Assembly (NCBI RefSeq): GCF_001552595.1
Contig: NZ_BCRM01000012.1
Span: forward strand, 124,001-188,000
Direction of reading: 5' to 3'
Origin: Rhodococcus erythropolis NBRC 15567
Lineage (GTDB): Bacteria; Actinomycetota; Actinomycetes; Mycobacteriales; Mycobacteriaceae
Length of the DNA: 64,000 nucleotides
In this document: piece after piece, positions 17,811 to 27,695 of the stretch
Numbering within the stretch: the first letter of the stretch is position 1
Layout: each line of letters starts with the position of its first letter
Program-made: the position numbers and the translations under genes
Notes under the pieces: generated by a model
What the model was told of the DNA's origin: nothing
The model's database searches: none
Seen by the model: only the letters and a program-made list of their open reading frames with translations

Positions 17811-18034
17811 GTGCTTGCACCAGGCTTCGATCCGGCGCATTCGCAAGTATATCGCGACGTGCGGCGGCCGAAAACGGCTTCCTCGGTGCGGTGAGAAGAA
17901 TACAACGAACACACCCCCATTTTGCAAACCGGGTGGTAACGGGCGGTGCCGACCCGATAACGTCGAGGTGTCCACCGGTATGGAAGGTGGGCAGAACTCG
18001 ATGTTCGTGAACTACCGGAAAGCGGGAGTGTGAA

Positions 18035-18526
18035 GTGGCTGATTCGTCCTTCGACGTGGTGAGCAAGGTTGACCGTCAAGAGGTGGACAACGCCCTGCAT
18101 CAGGCTGCCAAGGAGTTGACCACGCGTTTCGACTTCCGAAACACGGGAGCGTCGATCGAGTGGTCTGGTGAAGAGACGATCACGTTGAACGCCGACACCG
18201 AGGAGCGACTGCTTGCCGCCCTCGACGTGTTCAAGGAGAAGTTGATCCGTCGTGACATCTCGCTGAAGGCATTCGATGCCGGCGAGCCGGCGCAGTCCGG
18301 AAAGATCTACAAGCTGTCCGGAACCTTGGTCCAGGGCATCAGCAGCGAGAACGCGAAGAAGATCACCAAGAAGATTCGCGACGAGGGCCCCAAGGGCGTC
18401 AAGGCGCAGATCCAGGGTGAGGAACTTCGTGTGAGCAGCAAGAAGCGCGACGACCTCCAGGGCGTCATCTCCCTGCTCAAGGGTGAGGACTTCGGGATCG
18501 CCCTGCAGTTCGTGAACTACCGGTAG
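18035..18526 (+). CDS. yajQ: YajQ family nucleotide-binding protein
   Basis: 163 residues, GTG start at 18035 ([16 protein letters not shown]), preceded by GGGAG. It matches the YajQ/DUF520 family over its full length: two ferredoxin-like halves, [33 protein letters not shown], and a C-terminal IALQFVNYR. YajQ homologues bind nucleotides including cyclic di-GMP in Xanthomonas; the role in actinobacteria is unproven. It is convergent with htpX. Confidence 0.93.
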   Translation: MADSSFDVVSKVDRQEVDNALHQAAKELTTRFDFRNTGASIEWSGEETITLNADTEERLLAALDVFKEKLIRRDISLKAFDAGEPAQSGKIYKLSGTLVQGISSENAKKITKKIRDEGPKGVKAQIQGEELRVSSKKRDDLQGVISLLKGEDFGIALQFVNYR

Positions 18527-18537
18527 TAGGGGCTGCG

Positions 18538-18587
18538 CCCCTGTGCGCGGTTAAGGAGTCCTGGGACTACCTAACCGCGCACAGGGG
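18538..18587. terminator. long inverted repeat between convergent yajQ and htpX
   Basis: 16-bp perfect arms (CCCCTGTGCGCGGTTA and its complement) enclose a second small stem (AGTCC/GGACT). It sits 12 bp after yajQ and 10 bp before the htpX stop and probably terminates both genes. There is no clear T-run. It shares CTGTGCGC and GCGGTTA elements with the palindrome at 22019-22064. Confidence 0.7.
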
Positions 18588-18596
18588 CCGAAGGCC

Positions 18597-19469
18597 CTAC
18601 ATCCCGGCCATCTTCTCCAAACGCTCGATACGATCCGCCATGGGCGGATGTGTCGAGAACAGCTTGCTCACCTTGTCCCCCGCTCTGAAGGGGTTGGCAA
18701 TCATCAGGTGGGACTGCGCCGCGAGCTTGGGCTCAGGCGGCAACGGCGCGGCGGCCACGCCCGACTCGAGCTTGCGCAGCGCCGACGCCAACGCCAATGG
18801 GTCACCGGTGAGCTCGGCTCCCGATTGATCAGCCTGATACTCGCGAGAGCGCGAGACGGCCAGCTTGACCACGGTTGCCGCGATCGGTCCCAGTAGGGAG
18901 ACGAGCAGCAAGGCGATCGGATTACTTCCCTGCCCGTTCCCTCGGCCACCGAAGATGCTCGCGTACATCGCGAAGTTGGCCAGGCCCGAGATGACGCTGG
19001 CCATCGCGCCGGCCACGGACGAGATCAAAATGTCCCGGTTGTAGACGTGAGAGAGTTCGTGCCCGAGTACGGCGCGCAGTTCGCGTTCGTTCAGGATCTG
19101 CATGATGCCGCTGGTCACGCACACCGCGGCGTGCCGAGGGCTACGACCGGTGGCAAACGCGTTCGGGGCGTTCGTGGGGCTGACGTACAGCCTGGGCATC
19201 GGTTGGTGCGCCGTCGTGGCGAGTTCGCGCACGATCCGGTAGATCGCCGGTGCCTCGACCTCGGTGATGGGCTGGGCGCGCATCGATCGAAGCGCCAGCT
19301 TGTCGCTGTTGAAGTACACGTAGGCATTCATGCCGACGGCAAACAGAACGGATCCCCACAGAAGGAACGGGCTGTTGAACAGCGAACCGATGAAGACGAT
19401 CAGCGCCGACATCCCCACCAACAACCCGAATGTCTTCGCACCGTTCGCGTAGCCGTGCAAACTGCTCAC
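18597..19469 (-). CDS. htpX: M48 family membrane metalloprotease HtpX
   Basis: 290-residue membrane protease for quality control of membrane proteins. Two hydrophobic segments at the N-terminus (about 10-52), the zinc motif HELSH (in [13 protein letters not shown]), two more hydrophobic segments, and a downstream Glu region ([15 protein letters not shown]). ATG 19469 ([13 protein letters not shown]). Its place next to the prenyl synthase and menJ matches Rv0563 in M. tuberculosis. Confidence 0.96.
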   Translation of the reverse strand: MSSLHGYANGAKTFGLLVGMSALIVFIGSLFNSPFLLWGSVLFAVGMNAYVYFNSDKLALRSMRAQPITEVEAPAIYRIVRELATTAHQPMPRLYVSPTNAPNAFATGRSPRHAAVCVTSGIMQILNERELRAVLGHELSHVYNRDILISSVAGAMASVISGLANFAMYASIFGGRGNGQGSNPIALLLVSLLGPIAATVVKLAVSRSREYQADQSGAELTGDPLALASALRKLESGVAAAPLPPEPKLAAQSHLMIANPFRAGDKVSKLFSTHPPMADRIERLEKMAGM

Positions 19470-19544
19470 CTCTTGCCTCGCTGGAGCCGAAGGCTCACCC
19501 GAACTCCCGGCGTATGCACCGGTTCTGTTCAGTCAACGAAGGAC

Positions 19545-19588
19545 AGGGTCATCAGGGTTCCCACCCAGGGTCGTCAGGGTTCCACCCC
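19545..19588. repeat. tandem 22-bp duplication
   Basis: Two adjoining copies of a 22-bp unit beginning AGGGTCRTCAGGGTTCC (19545-19566 and 19567-19588) lie between the htpX start and the stop of the polyprenyl diphosphate synthase gene, and differ at only a few positions. Confidence 0.8.
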
Positions 19589-19595
19589 AGGTGTG

Positions 19596-20645
19596 TCAGC
19601 CGACTCGTTCGATCGTGTAGTCCACGAGGCGCACGAGCGCTTCATTCGCCGGTCCCTGCGGGAGCTCGGCCAACTGGGCCTTTGCCGAGACTGCGTACTC
19701 GCCCAGCTTTGCCTTCGCCTTGACCATGCCAGGCGAACGCTCGAGCAGTTCGAGAGCTTCTTCTACCAGTGCGTCTTCGGTGACCGGGCCCGCGAGCAGC
19801 TCCCGCAGGCGATCTGCGTCGGCTCCTTCTTCGCGGAACGCGTACAGGACGGGCAGGGTGTGGACACCCTCGCGCAGGTCGGTGCCCGGAGTCTTTCCGG
19901 ACTGCGCCGATACGGACGAGATGTCGATGATGTCGTCGGAGATCTGGAACGCGGTGCCGACGGCGTCACCCAGGCGCTCGAGACGCTCGATGTGAGCTGC
20001 GTCGGCGCCGGAGAAGGTGCCGCCGAATCGTCCGGATGCAGCGATGAGCGAACCGGTCTTCTCCCACACGACCTTGAGGTAATGCTCGACCGGATCCTGT
20101 TCCTTCTTGACGCCGATCGTCTCGCGCATCTGGCCGGTGACCAGCTCTGCAAAGGTTTCGGCGATGATCCGAACGGCTTCAGGTCCGAGCGTCGATACCA
20201 GGCGTGATGCGTGCGCGAACAGATAGTCGCCGGCCAGGATCGCCACGCTGTTTCCCCAGCGGGCGTTGGCGCTGGGTGCTCCGCGCCGCATGGACGCCTC
20301 GTCCATGACGTCGTCGTGATAGAGCGTCGCCAGGTGAACGAGTTCGGTGACAGTCGCTGCGGTGATGATCGACGGATCGTTCGGCACCGGTCCGAGTTGC
20401 GCGGTCAGGATCGTGAACAACGGACGGAAGCGCTTCCCCCCGGCTCGCGCGAGATGCAGCGCGGCCTCGGTGAGGAAGTCTTCGCCGTCGGACAGCTCGC
20501 TGACCAACAACTCCTCGACATCGGAGAGTCCACCACGCACTACTGCGGCGAGCTGTTCGTCGCCCAGGTCGATGCCTGCAACGACGGTGCTCGATGCGGT
20601 TGCGTCGGCAGCAGTCTTTTCGGTGCTCACGATGTCAGTACCCAT
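19596..20645 (-). CDS. grcC: polyprenyl diphosphate synthase for the menaquinone side chain
   Basis: 349 residues from ATG 20645 (MGTDIVSTEKTAAD). All-trans isoprenyl diphosphate synthase: first Asp-rich motif DDVMDE, second DDIID, plus GGKRFRP and the GTDLREG region. It condenses IPP on an allylic starter to give a long prenyl chain, in Rhodococcus expected to be C40 for MK-8, used by MenA. Context with menJ and menG supports the quinone role. Product length cannot be fixed from sequence. Homologous to grcC1 (Rv0562) in position. Confidence 0.92.
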   Translation of the reverse strand: MGTDIVSTEKTAADATASSTVVAGIDLGDEQLAAVVRGGLSDVEELLVSELSDGEDFLTEAALHLARAGGKRFRPLFTILTAQLGPVPNDPSIITAATVTELVHLATLYHDDVMDEASMRRGAPSANARWGNSVAILAGDYLFAHASRLVSTLGPEAVRIIAETFAELVTGQMRETIGVKKEQDPVEHYLKVVWEKTGSLIAASGRFGGTFSGADAAHIERLERLGDAVGTAFQISDDIIDISSVSAQSGKTPGTDLREGVHTLPVLYAFREEGADADRLRELLAGPVTEDALVEEALELLERSPGMVKAKAKLGEYAVSAKAQLAELPQGPANEALVRLVDYTIERVG

Positions 20646-20743
20646 TCCTGTCGTCAGTGACGGCTCGGTTCCCACGGTAGTGAACCTAGCGGTTCGCACT
20701 CGGGACGGCCTCGCCACGGTGGCGATCGCGAGCCTGGGAAGAT

Positions 20744-22012
20744 GTGAGTGTGTCCGTAGAAGAGCAGTCCCCCGTCGTCGATTCGCTTCCGACCGAAACC
20801 GACATTGTGGTCATCGGCGCAGGTCCCGCGGGTTCTTCGGCCGCGGCTTGGGCCGCCCGCAGCGGCCGAGACGTCGTGCTGGTGGACGCTGCCGTGTTCC
20901 CGCGAGACAAGACTTGTGGTGATGGACTCACTCCGCGCGCCGTAGCCGAACTGGATCTCCTCGGCCTCGGCGAGTGGGTTCGGTCACATACGACGAACAA
21001 GGGCCTGCGGTTGTCCGGCTTCGGACAAGAACTCGAACTCGAGTGGCCGGGGACGTCGTTCCCGCCGATCGGCAGTGCGATCCCCCGGACCGAACTCGAC
21101 GACGCCATTCGCCGGTGCGCCGTCGAATCCGGCGCGGTCATGGTCGAGGGCACCAAGGCCGTCGACGTCGAACTCGACGGTGATCGAGTAGCCGCCGTCG
21201 TACTCGCCGGCCCCTCGGGACGCAGCACTCTTCGTTGCCGGACGCTGATCATCGCGGACGGCGTTCGCTCGACGCTCGGCAAGAAGCTGGGACGGCAGTG
21301 GCACCGGGACACCGCGTACGGCGTCGCGGCACGCGCGTATGTCGCGACGCCGCGCAGCGCCGACCCGTGGATCACCTCGCATCTGGAGCTGCGGGACGCC
21401 GAGGGCACGTTGCAGGCGGGGTACGGCTGGATCTTCCCGCTCGGCACCGGCGAGGTGAACATCGGCGTCGGGACACTGGCGACGTCCAAGCGCCCGGCGC
21501 CGGGTGCCCTACGTCCCTTGCTCGACTTGTACACCGACCAGCGCCGAAGTGAGTGGCAGTGGAGCAGCGAGATACATTCCGTCGCTTCGGCTTTGCTACC
21601 CATGGGCGGCGCCGTCTCCAACATCGCCGGACGCAACTGGGCCGTGATCGGCGACGCCGCAGCGTGCGTGAACCCGCTCAACGGTGAGGGCATCGACTAC
21701 GGCCTCGAAGGCGGACGTCTGGTGGTCGAACAGCTCGGCGCCGACGACCTCACGGAGCTGTGGCCGACCGTGCTTCGGGAGCATTACGGGCAGGCATTCT
21801 CGGTCGCGCGCCGGCTCGCAGGCCTGCTGACGGTTCCGCAATTCCTGCCCGCCTCGGGCCCGATTGCGATGCGCTCACGGGCACTGATGACGGTCGCCGT
21901 TCGGGTGATGGGGAACCTCGTCACCGACGCCGACGCCGATCTGACGGCGAAGGCATGGCGTGCGTCGGGGGCCGCGTCGAGAAAGATCGACTCCCGACCG
22001 CTGTTCGGCTGA
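20744..22012 (+). CDS. menJ: menaquinone reductase MenJ
   Basis: 422-residue flavoprotein of the geranylgeranyl reductase family. FAD-binding GAGPAGSSAA near the N-terminus, CGDGLTPRAVAEL, and GDAAACVNPLNGEGIDYGLEGG in the second FAD site. MenJ (Rv0561c) saturates one isoprene unit of menaquinone; in Rhodococcus this would give MK-8(H2). GTG 20744 is used; GTG 20750 also fits. It diverges from the prenyl synthase across 98 bp and converges with menG. Confidence 0.93.
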   Translation: MSVSVEEQSPVVDSLPTETDIVVIGAGPAGSSAAAWAARSGRDVVLVDAAVFPRDKTCGDGLTPRAVAELDLLGLGEWVRSHTTNKGLRLSGFGQELELEWPGTSFPPIGSAIPRTELDDAIRRCAVESGAVMVEGTKAVDVELDGDRVAAVVLAGPSGRSTLRCRTLIIADGVRSTLGKKLGRQWHRDTAYGVAARAYVATPRSADPWITSHLELRDAEGTLQAGYGWIFPLGTGEVNIGVGTLATSKRPAPGALRPLLDLYTDQRRSEWQWSSEIHSVASALLPMGGAVSNIAGRNWAVIGDAAACVNPLNGEGIDYGLEGGRLVVEQLGADDLTELWPTVLREHYGQAFSVARRLAGLLTVPQFLPASGPIAMRSRALMTVAVRVMGNLVTDADADLTAKAWRASGAASRKIDSRPLFG

Positions 22013-22018
22013 GCAAGT

Positions 22019-22064
22019 GCTGTGCGCCTTTATTAACCGCCCGCGGTTAATAAAGGCGCACAGC
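22019..22064. terminator. 46-bp perfect palindrome between convergent menJ and menG
   Basis: Two 22-bp arms, beginning GCTGTGCGCCTTTATTAACC, are exactly complementary around a 2-bp centre. It lies 6 bp after the menJ stop and 4 bp before the menG stop. Likely a bidirectional terminator or RNA-stabilising hairpin without a T-run. Confidence 0.75.
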
Positions 22065-22068
22065 AGGG

Positions 22069-22767
22069 TCAGGCAGTGGCGTAATGCAGCGCCACGATGC
22101 CGCCGGTGAGGTTGCGCCACTTGACGTTCTTCCACCCGGCAGCCTCGATCTTGCGTGCCAGCTCTTCCTGGGTCGGCCAGGCGCGGATCGATTCCGCGAG
22201 GTAGACGTAGGCGTCGGGGTTGCTGCTGACGGTGCGTGCGACCTGCGGGAGCGCCTTCATGAGGTACTCCATGTAGACCGTGCGGAAGGGCCCGAAGACG
22301 GGCGTCGAGAACTCACTGACGACGAGGCGGCCGCCCGGCTTGGTGACGCGGGCGATCTCGCGCAGTCCGGCTTCGAAGTCGGAGACGTTGCGCAGGCCGA
22401 AGGAAATCGTCGCGGCATCGAACACGTTGTCGGCATAGGGCAGGTACATCGCGTCACCTGCGACCATCGGAACTTTGCGCGAGATTCCGGCCTTGAGCAT
22501 TCCCTTGGAGAAGTCGGTGGCGACGCACCAGGCACCGGAGCGCCCCAGTTCGACGGTCGAGACTCCGGTTCCGGCGGCGAGGTCGAGTACCTTCTCGCCC
22601 GGCTTGAGGTCGAGGGCTTCGCGGGTGGCCTTGCGCCAACCCTTGTCCTGGCCGAAGGACAGCACGGTGTTGGTGAGGTCGTATCGCTCCGCGACGTCGT
22701 CGAACATCGACGCGACTTCGTGCGGTTGCTTCTCGAGAGTTGCTCGGGTTCCGTGTGTAGTGGCCAC
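22069..22767 (-). CDS. menG: demethylmenaquinone methyltransferase
   Basis: 232 residues from GTG 22767 ([14 protein letters not shown]). Class I SAM-dependent methyltransferase of the UbiE/MenG family: [12 protein letters not shown], motif [17 protein letters not shown], motif [15 protein letters not shown] and [16 protein letters not shown]. It methylates demethylmenaquinone in the last core step of MK synthesis. Nothing strong decides between nearby GTG starts; conserved sequence begins around residue 20. Confidence 0.95.
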   Translation of the reverse strand: MATTHGTRATLEKQPHEVASMFDDVAERYDLTNTVLSFGQDKGWRKATREALDLKPGEKVLDLAAGTGVSTVELGRSGAWCVATDFSKGMLKAGISRKVPMVAGDAMYLPYADNVFDAATISFGLRNVSDFEAGLREIARVTKPGGRLVVSEFSTPVFGPFRTVYMEYLMKALPQVARTVSSNPDAYVYLAESIRAWPTQEELARKIEAAGWKNVKWRNLTGGIVALHYATA

Positions 22768-22804
22768 ACCCGAAACGCTACCAACCCTCGGGCAGCGAAG
22801 GCGT

Positions 22805-23950
22805 TCAGGCTGCTCTGGCACCCGTTCGCCGCCCGAGGCCCTGCACGTCCTCGTAGTGACGGAGCAACTCTTCGCAGATTGCCGGCCAGGTCCGGTGCAG
22901 CACCGAGCGCCTCGCCGCGGAGCCGAACTGCACCCGCAGATCACGCTGACGAAGTGCGTCGACGGCGCTTGGCAGGAGTTCGGTGAACCTGTCCGTCGGC
23001 AGGAGGTAGCCGTTGCGGCAATGCGAGATCAGGTCACGTGGTCCACCGGCGTCCGGTCCGACGACAGGTACACCGCTCGCGAGGGCTTCCTGAACCGCCT
23101 GGCAGAAAGTTTCGTGCTCGCCGGGGTGAACGAATACGTCCAGGCTCGCATAGGCGTCGGCCAGCGCGGTACCGCCGAGTTGTCCGGTGAAAATCGCATC
23201 CGGCATCAGTCGTCGTAGGTTCTCGCGATCCGGGCCGTCTCCGACGATCACGATCTGCACGCTGGGATCGGCAGCCAGCACGGCCAGTCGCTCGACGTGC
23301 TTTTCGGGCGCGAGGCGACCGACGAAGCCGACCACCAACTGGTCGCTGTCGCCGATCCAGGACTGCCGCAACGCCGAGCTACGACGCGAAGGCGCGAATC
23401 GTTGTGCGTCGACGCCGCGGGCCCATCGGTGCACGCGCGGAATGCCGTGCTCTTCGAGGGCGTCGACTGCCGACGTGGACGGCGCAAGGGTCCTGTTGCA
23501 GCTCTTGTGGATTCGACGGGTCCACGCCCACGCGGCGCGACTGGTGACGCCGAGACCGTAGCTTTCGGCAAATCCGGCGACGTCGGTCTGGTAAACCGCG
23601 ACGGTGGGTATCGCGAGCCGCTTGGCGACGGCCACTCCCCCGGCGCCGAGCAGGAACGGCGACGCCAGATGGACGACGTCGGGCGCGAAGGTCCGCACGG
23701 CCGTCGTCAGACGCGGTTGTGGCAGGCCGACGGGGAGTGAACTGACTTTGGGCACCATGACGGCGGGCACCCGAACCACCTGAACACCTTCGTGTTCGGT
23801 GGCGGCAGAGGTGTCGGATCCGACAGTGTCCGGCGCAATGACCATGGCGTCGTGGCCAGTGCGATCGAGGTGTTCGAGCACGCGTAGTACCGAGTTGGTG
23901 ACGCCGTTCATGTTGGGCAGGAATGACTCCGCAACGATGGCTACTCTCAC
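22805..23950 (-). CDS. mgtA: GDP-mannose-dependent alpha-mannosyltransferase (MgtA-like)
   Basis: 381-residue GT4 glycosyltransferase (GT-B fold) from GTG 23950 ([20 protein letters not shown]). The nucleotide-sugar motif [38 protein letters not shown] (EX7E type) and GGPRDLI are present. The same position between menG and menD is held in M. tuberculosis by Rv0557 (mgtA), which adds mannose to glucuronosyl diacylglycerol for lipomannan-like glycolipids. Donor and acceptor are inferred from that. Confidence 0.88.
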   Translation of the reverse strand: MRVAIVAESFLPNMNGVTNSVLRVLEHLDRTGHDAMVIAPDTVGSDTSAATEHEGVQVVRVPAVMVPKVSSLPVGLPQPRLTTAVRTFAPDVVHLASPFLLGAGGVAVAKRLAIPTVAVYQTDVAGFAESYGLGVTSRAAWAWTRRIHKSCNRTLAPSTSAVDALEEHGIPRVHRWARGVDAQRFAPSRRSSALRQSWIGDSDQLVVGFVGRLAPEKHVERLAVLAADPSVQIVIVGDGPDRENLRRLMPDAIFTGQLGGTALADAYASLDVFVHPGEHETFCQAVQEALASGVPVVGPDAGGPRDLISHCRNGYLLPTDRFTELLPSAVDALRQRDLRVQFGSAARRSVLHRTWPAICEELLRHYEDVQGLGRRTGARAA

Positions 23951-24018
23951 ACCGAGAACGGTGACAGGGCCAGGAAAAGTCCACGTCATGTTCGTGTGAA
24001 GTTCCGGCGAAGCGCGAA

Positions 24019-24462
24019 CTAACTCGAGGCGACCGGCGCCGATCCCGGAGCTCCCGCTTCCCGCTTGCGCAGGTACCAGATCGACGGTCCAGCCAGGAGC
24101 CACGTCACGACGATCACCGATCCCGCCGGGATCAGCGCCACCGTCGCGTTGCGTCCCGCTACCCGGACCAAATCAGGGTCGGCTTTGGAGTACTCCACCT
24201 CGATGCGTTGTCCCACAGTCAGATTGGTGGGGTAGAGCACGCCGAGTTCAGGGTTGTGATTCGCGCCGTCTGGTGTCACGAAGCTGATCGCCGAACGTAG
24301 CGAGCCTGCCGAGAGCACCTCGGCGGTTGCGGTCCCCATGTTCGATTCGATGGTCCGATCGTTGCGCCAGGCACCGAGAACCAGGATCACCGCGAGCACC
24401 GAAATGCCGACCGCAACCACGAGTACGCCGATGCGGAAGCGCCGCAGAACCGTTTGCGTCAC
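24019..24462 (-). CDS. DUF3592-like membrane protein
   Basis: 147 residues from GTG 24462, which overlaps the menD stop as GTGA. Two hydrophobic segments, at about 11-31 and 107-125, flank an extracytoplasmic domain ([22 protein letters not shown]...[21 protein letters not shown]) typical of DUF3592. The function is unknown. It is coupled to menD and matches the position of Rv0556. Confidence 0.85.
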   Translation of the reverse strand: MTQTVLRRFRIGVLVVAVGISVLAVILVLGAWRNDRTIESNMGTATAEVLSAGSLRSAISFVTPDGANHNPELGVLYPTNLTVGQRIEVEYSKADPDLVRVAGRNATVALIPAGSVIVVTWLLAGPSIWYLRKREAGAPGSAPVASS

Positions 24463-26072
24463 AGCTGTGCCCGCACGGAAGCGTGGAGTTCGCGCAGTCC
24501 ACTGCGATCTGTTGCGACTTCGAGCACACGAATGCCGTTTGCGGGTTGCGCCAGCGTCGTTGCCAGGGCGTCGACGGTGACGGCTGCGTGCGGCACGCGG
24601 TAGGCCGCGCACAGCGCAGCGAGGTCCATGCCGTGCGGTGTTCCGAACACCCGCTCGAAGACGCCGGCATACTGTGGGTCGCCTTGTTCGAGGAGTTCGA
24701 AGATGCCGCCGCCGTCGTCGTTGGCCACGACGATGGTGAGGTCGCTCGGCCTCGGCTCACCGGTCCCGATCAGCAGCCCGGACGCGTCGTGCAGGAAGGT
24801 CAGGTCGCCCATGAGAGCGACGGTCCGGCCGCCCTCGTATGCCAGTGCGGCACCGACCGCCGCCGAGACGGTGCCGTCGATACCTGCGACCCCGCGATTG
24901 GACAGCACCCGCACGGCGGGCTTGGGATAGCTCACGAGGGCCGCGTCGCGAACGGGGTTGGACGCGCCGAGCAGAAGCTGGTCGCCGTCCGCGAGTGCAT
25001 CCATCACGGCAGCTGCCACGTGCAGGCCGGTGGCTTTGGGGTGGGCGTCGAGTTGCTTGCGGACGGCAGTTTCGGCGTGTTCGGTCAGCGCGGCGCAGCG
25101 TGCGATCCAGGCGGGATCGGGCGTCCCGGTGACCACTGCCCTGGTTCCGGTGGCGAGCACGTTGCCGGATACGTCGGGCCAGCGCGGCCCGGTAGTCAGC
25201 GCGTAGACGTCGACGCTCGGGTCGGCCAGCACCTTCGAGACCTGACGATGCAACGTCGGGCGGCCGGTGATGATCGCCTGCTTGGGCTTGAGTTGCGAGA
25301 GCGCGAGTGGATGCAGTGCGATCCCGTGCATCGGAGCCGTCGGCTCGGCCACAGTCGGCAGGCCGGCCAGCTCAGGCCGAAGTGCGCTGCCGTGTCCGGA
25401 AATGACCACCGTATCTGCGGTGAGGTCCAGATCGACCGGAACATCGAGCGTCGCGTTCTGGGTGGTGGTCCAGGCCGCACCGCCGGGACGGCCCTCCGGG
25501 ACCGGTCCCTGCACGTGCACGTCCGGCACCAGCGGCTCACGAAGTGGTATGTCGAAATGCACCGGACCCGCATTTCCGGATCGGGTTCCGCGGGCAGCGG
25601 CGAGGACCCGGCATACAGCCGAGCGCCACTGGCTGTTCTGCGTCGAATCGTCCTCCGCCAGGCCCAGGCTGATGGTGGCCCGGACTTGACTGCCGAAGAG
25701 CCCGAGTTGCTCGACGGTCTGGTTGGCGCCGGTGCCGAGCATCTCGTACGGCCGGTTGGCGCTCAGGACCACCAGCGGCACTCGCGCGTAGTTGGCCTCG
25801 AGGACAGCGGGTCCGAGATTCGCGACGGCGGTCCCGGAAGTCATCACGATGGGGACCGGTCGTTTCCCGGCGATTGCCAGTCCGAGTGCCAGAAAGCCTG
25901 CTGTCCGCTCGTCGATCCGCATGTGCAGACGCAACCGGCCGTCGAGATCGGCGGCCTGGAGGGCAAATGCGAGGGGCGCGTTGCGAGAGCCTGGACACAG
26001 CACGACTTCACGCACGCCACCACGAACCAGTTCGTCGACGACGGCTGTGGCTTGTGCAGTGGACGGATTCAC
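24459..26072 (-). CDS. menD: SEPHCHC synthase MenD
   Basis: 537 residues from GTG 26072 ([15 protein letters not shown]), with AAGG just upstream. ThDP enzyme adding the succinic semialdehyde unit from 2-oxoglutarate to isochorismate, first committed step of the menaquinone pathway. Seen: [26 protein letters not shown] (catalytic Glu region), and the C-terminal ThDP/metal site [13 protein letters not shown]...[11 protein letters not shown]. It is divergent from the flavin reductase gene by about 60 bp. Confidence 0.97.
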   Translation of the reverse strand: MNPSTAQATAVVDELVRGGVREVVLCPGSRNAPLAFALQAADLDGRLRLHMRIDERTAGFLALGLAIAGKRPVPIVMTSGTAVANLGPAVLEANYARVPLVVLSANRPYEMLGTGANQTVEQLGLFGSQVRATISLGLAEDDSTQNSQWRSAVCRVLAAARGTRSGNAGPVHFDIPLREPLVPDVHVQGPVPEGRPGGAAWTTTQNATLDVPVDLDLTADTVVISGHGSALRPELAGLPTVAEPTAPMHGIALHPLALSQLKPKQAIITGRPTLHRQVSKVLADPSVDVYALTTGPRWPDVSGNVLATGTRAVVTGTPDPAWIARCAALTEHAETAVRKQLDAHPKATGLHVAAAVMDALADGDQLLLGASNPVRDAALVSYPKPAVRVLSNRGVAGIDGTVSAAVGAALAYEGGRTVALMGDLTFLHDASGLLIGTGEPRPSDLTIVVANDDGGGIFELLEQGDPQYAGVFERVFGTPHGMDLAALCAAYRVPHAAVTVDALATTLAQPANGIRVLEVATDRSGLRELHASVRAQL

Positions 26073-26134
26073 GCCTTCAAGAGTGTCAGATGTTCGGGTG
26101 CAAGCATGCCCAGGGGCGGGGACAGCGGCATTAT

Positions 26135-26743
26135 GTGTGGGTGCGCACACTCTTCGATCCAGCCGAGCTCGAACCCCGCCGGTTCTATCAGTTACTCACC
26201 GCTTCGGTGGTCCCCCGGCCGATTGCCTGGGTGTCCACCCTGTCGGCGGACGGCGTCGGCAATCTGGCTCCGTACAGCTTTTTCACCGTGGCAAGTTCGG
26301 CGCCGCCGATCGTGCAGTTCACGTCGGTCGGACGCAAGGACAGTCTGCGCAACATCGAAGCGACCGGCGAATTCGTGATCAACCTGGCGACTGCCAGGCT
26401 TGCCGACGTGGTGAACCAGAGTTCCGCCTTCTACGACGCCGAGGCCGACGAATTTCTCGAGTTGAACATCCGTAGCGAACCGAGCGAGCGGGTTCGCCCC
26501 GTCCGGGTCGCCGACTCCCCGATCGCCATCGAATGCACGCTTCACCAGGTCATCGAGGTCGGTAATTCATTTGTCGTGATGGGAAATGTGGTCGCGGTCG
26601 CAGTACGTCCCGAGGCTGTCGCCGACGACGGGTTACCGGACTTCGCGGCAATCGCACCGATGAGCCGACTTGGCCGAGCGCAGTGGGGTCTTCCTCCCGA
26701 AGTCGTCGAAAAGGACAGACCCACCACTCCACACCGGCCGTAA
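26135..26743 (+). CDS. flavin reductase family (FMN-binding split barrel) protein
   Basis: About 202 residues from GTG 26135; GTG 26141 ([12 protein letters not shown]) is equally possible. Family core: [47 protein letters not shown], with later EFVINLA and [15 protein letters not shown] strands. Such proteins bind FMN or supply reduced flavin. No partner monooxygenase is adjacent. It ends one base before the IdeR-like box of the next gene. Confidence 0.85.
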   Translation: MWVRTLFDPAELEPRRFYQLLTASVVPRPIAWVSTLSADGVGNLAPYSFFTVASSAPPIVQFTSVGRKDSLRNIEATGEFVINLATARLADVVNQSSAFYDAEADEFLELNIRSEPSERVRPVRVADSPIAIECTLHQVIEVGNSFVVMGNVVAVAVRPEAVADDGLPDFAAIAPMSRLGRAQWGLPPEVVEKDRPTTPHRP

Positions 26744-26744
26744 A

Positions 26745-26763
26745 TCAGGTTAGGGTTACCTGA
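26745..26763 (+). promoter_or_regulatory. IdeR/DtxR-like iron box
   Basis: TCAGGTTAGGGTTACCTGA matches the DtxR/IdeR consensus TTAGGTTAGSCTAACCTAA at 15 of 19 positions, with the conserved TnAGGTTAG left half intact. It lies 38 bp before the start of the siderophore-interacting protein, as expected for iron-repressed control. A further inverted repeat (CCTGATTAG at 26759-26767 and CTAATCAGG at 26781-26789) overlaps its right edge. Confidence 0.75.
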
Positions 26764-26801
26764 TTAGGTACGAGTAACAGCTAATCAGGGAGCAACCAGT
26801 C

Positions 26802-27629
26802 ATGGCCAAGCGCGCCAAGTTCGTGAAACCGGCCTCACGCAGCATCGTGTCGGCGCAGGTCGTGGCGAACAAACGAATCAGCCCGAGCTTCATCCGAGTG
26901 ACCATTGCCGGCGAAGAGCTGTCCACCATCGCACCGATGGGTGCCGATCAGTGGTTCCGCATGTTCATCCCGCAGGTCGGCCAGAGCGAACTCCGGTTGC
27001 CGAGCGCGGCAAGCAATCTCTGGTACGCGCAGTACCTGTTGATGTCCAAGGACACGCGACCGGTCGTGCGCAACTACACGATTCGCGCCTACCGTGCTGC
27101 CGGATCCGGTCTCTTCGGTGAGACCACGGAGATCGACATCGACTTCGCCTATCACGGCGACATCGGCCCGGCATCCGCGTGGGCGGACACCGCGTCGACC
27201 GGCGACAATGTCGCCCTCCTCGACGAAGGCTGCATCTACAACCCCACACCCGAGGCCAAGTGGCAACTGCTCGTCGGCGACGAGAGCGCACTTCCGGCGA
27301 TCATCGGCATTCTGGAAACCGCGCCGGCAGACCTGCGTGCCGAGGTCTTCGTCGAGATTCCGAACATCGAAGACAAGCAAGACATTCCGGAGTTGGCGAA
27401 CGTCAACGTGCATTGGCTCGTTCGCGAGGACGAACACGCAACGCCGGGTGTTCTGACCCTCGAGACCGTCCGCGCCGCCGAACTGCCCGAGGGGCCGTCC
27501 TACACGTTTGTCGCCGGCGAACAGGCACTCACCACCGGGCTGCGTCGGCATCTCGTGAACGACCGAAAGTTCGCCAAGACGGACATCACCTTCACCGGCT
27601 TCTGGCGCCACGGACATTCGGCTCACTGA
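26802..27629 (+). CDS. siderophore-interacting protein (FAD ferric reductase)
   Basis: 275-residue member of the SIP/ViuB family, NAD(P)H- or ferredoxin-dependent FAD proteins that reduce ferric siderophores in the cytosol. Seen: FAD-binding RNYTIRAYR, the NAD-binding-like core WQLLVGDESALPAIIGIL, and the C-terminal motif FTGFWRHGHSAH. ATG 26802 with GGGAG nine bases upstream. The iron box just ahead predicts induction in iron limitation. No siderophore genes are next to it. Confidence 0.92.
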   Translation: MAKRAKFVKPASRSIVSAQVVANKRISPSFIRVTIAGEELSTIAPMGADQWFRMFIPQVGQSELRLPSAASNLWYAQYLLMSKDTRPVVRNYTIRAYRAAGSGLFGETTEIDIDFAYHGDIGPASAWADTASTGDNVALLDEGCIYNPTPEAKWQLLVGDESALPAIIGILETAPADLRAEVFVEIPNIEDKQDIPELANVNVHWLVREDEHATPGVLTLETVRAAELPEGPSYTFVAGEQALTTGLRRHLVNDRKFAKTDITFTGFWRHGHSAH

Positions 27630-27645
27630 CAAACGAATGCAAAAA

Positions 27646-27682
27646 AACGAGCGGCCCGGGAGAAACTCCCGGGCCGCTCGTT
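27646..27682. terminator. bidirectional terminator
   Basis: Perfect 16-bp arms (AACGAGCGGCCCGGGA and complement) around GAAAC, with seven T on the minus-strand side and TTGTCTTA on the plus side. It serves the convergent siderophore-interacting gene and the gene ending at 27696. Confidence 0.93.
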
Positions 27683-27695
27683 GTCTTACGTTCGC

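Noticed and set aside
17260..18100. Several open frames across the tRNA-Thr, tRNA-Met and tRNA-Tyr genes
   Set aside because: They read through tRNA genes and a terminator and show no protein family; tRNA sequences explain the region.
20686..21693. 335-codon open frame on the minus strand
   Set aside because: Antisense to menJ, Ser/Pro/Arg-rich, no support.
24327..26378. 683-codon open frame on the plus strand
   Set aside because: It runs antisense to menD and then into the flavin reductase region in another frame; only the overlap with low-complexity codon bias keeps it open.
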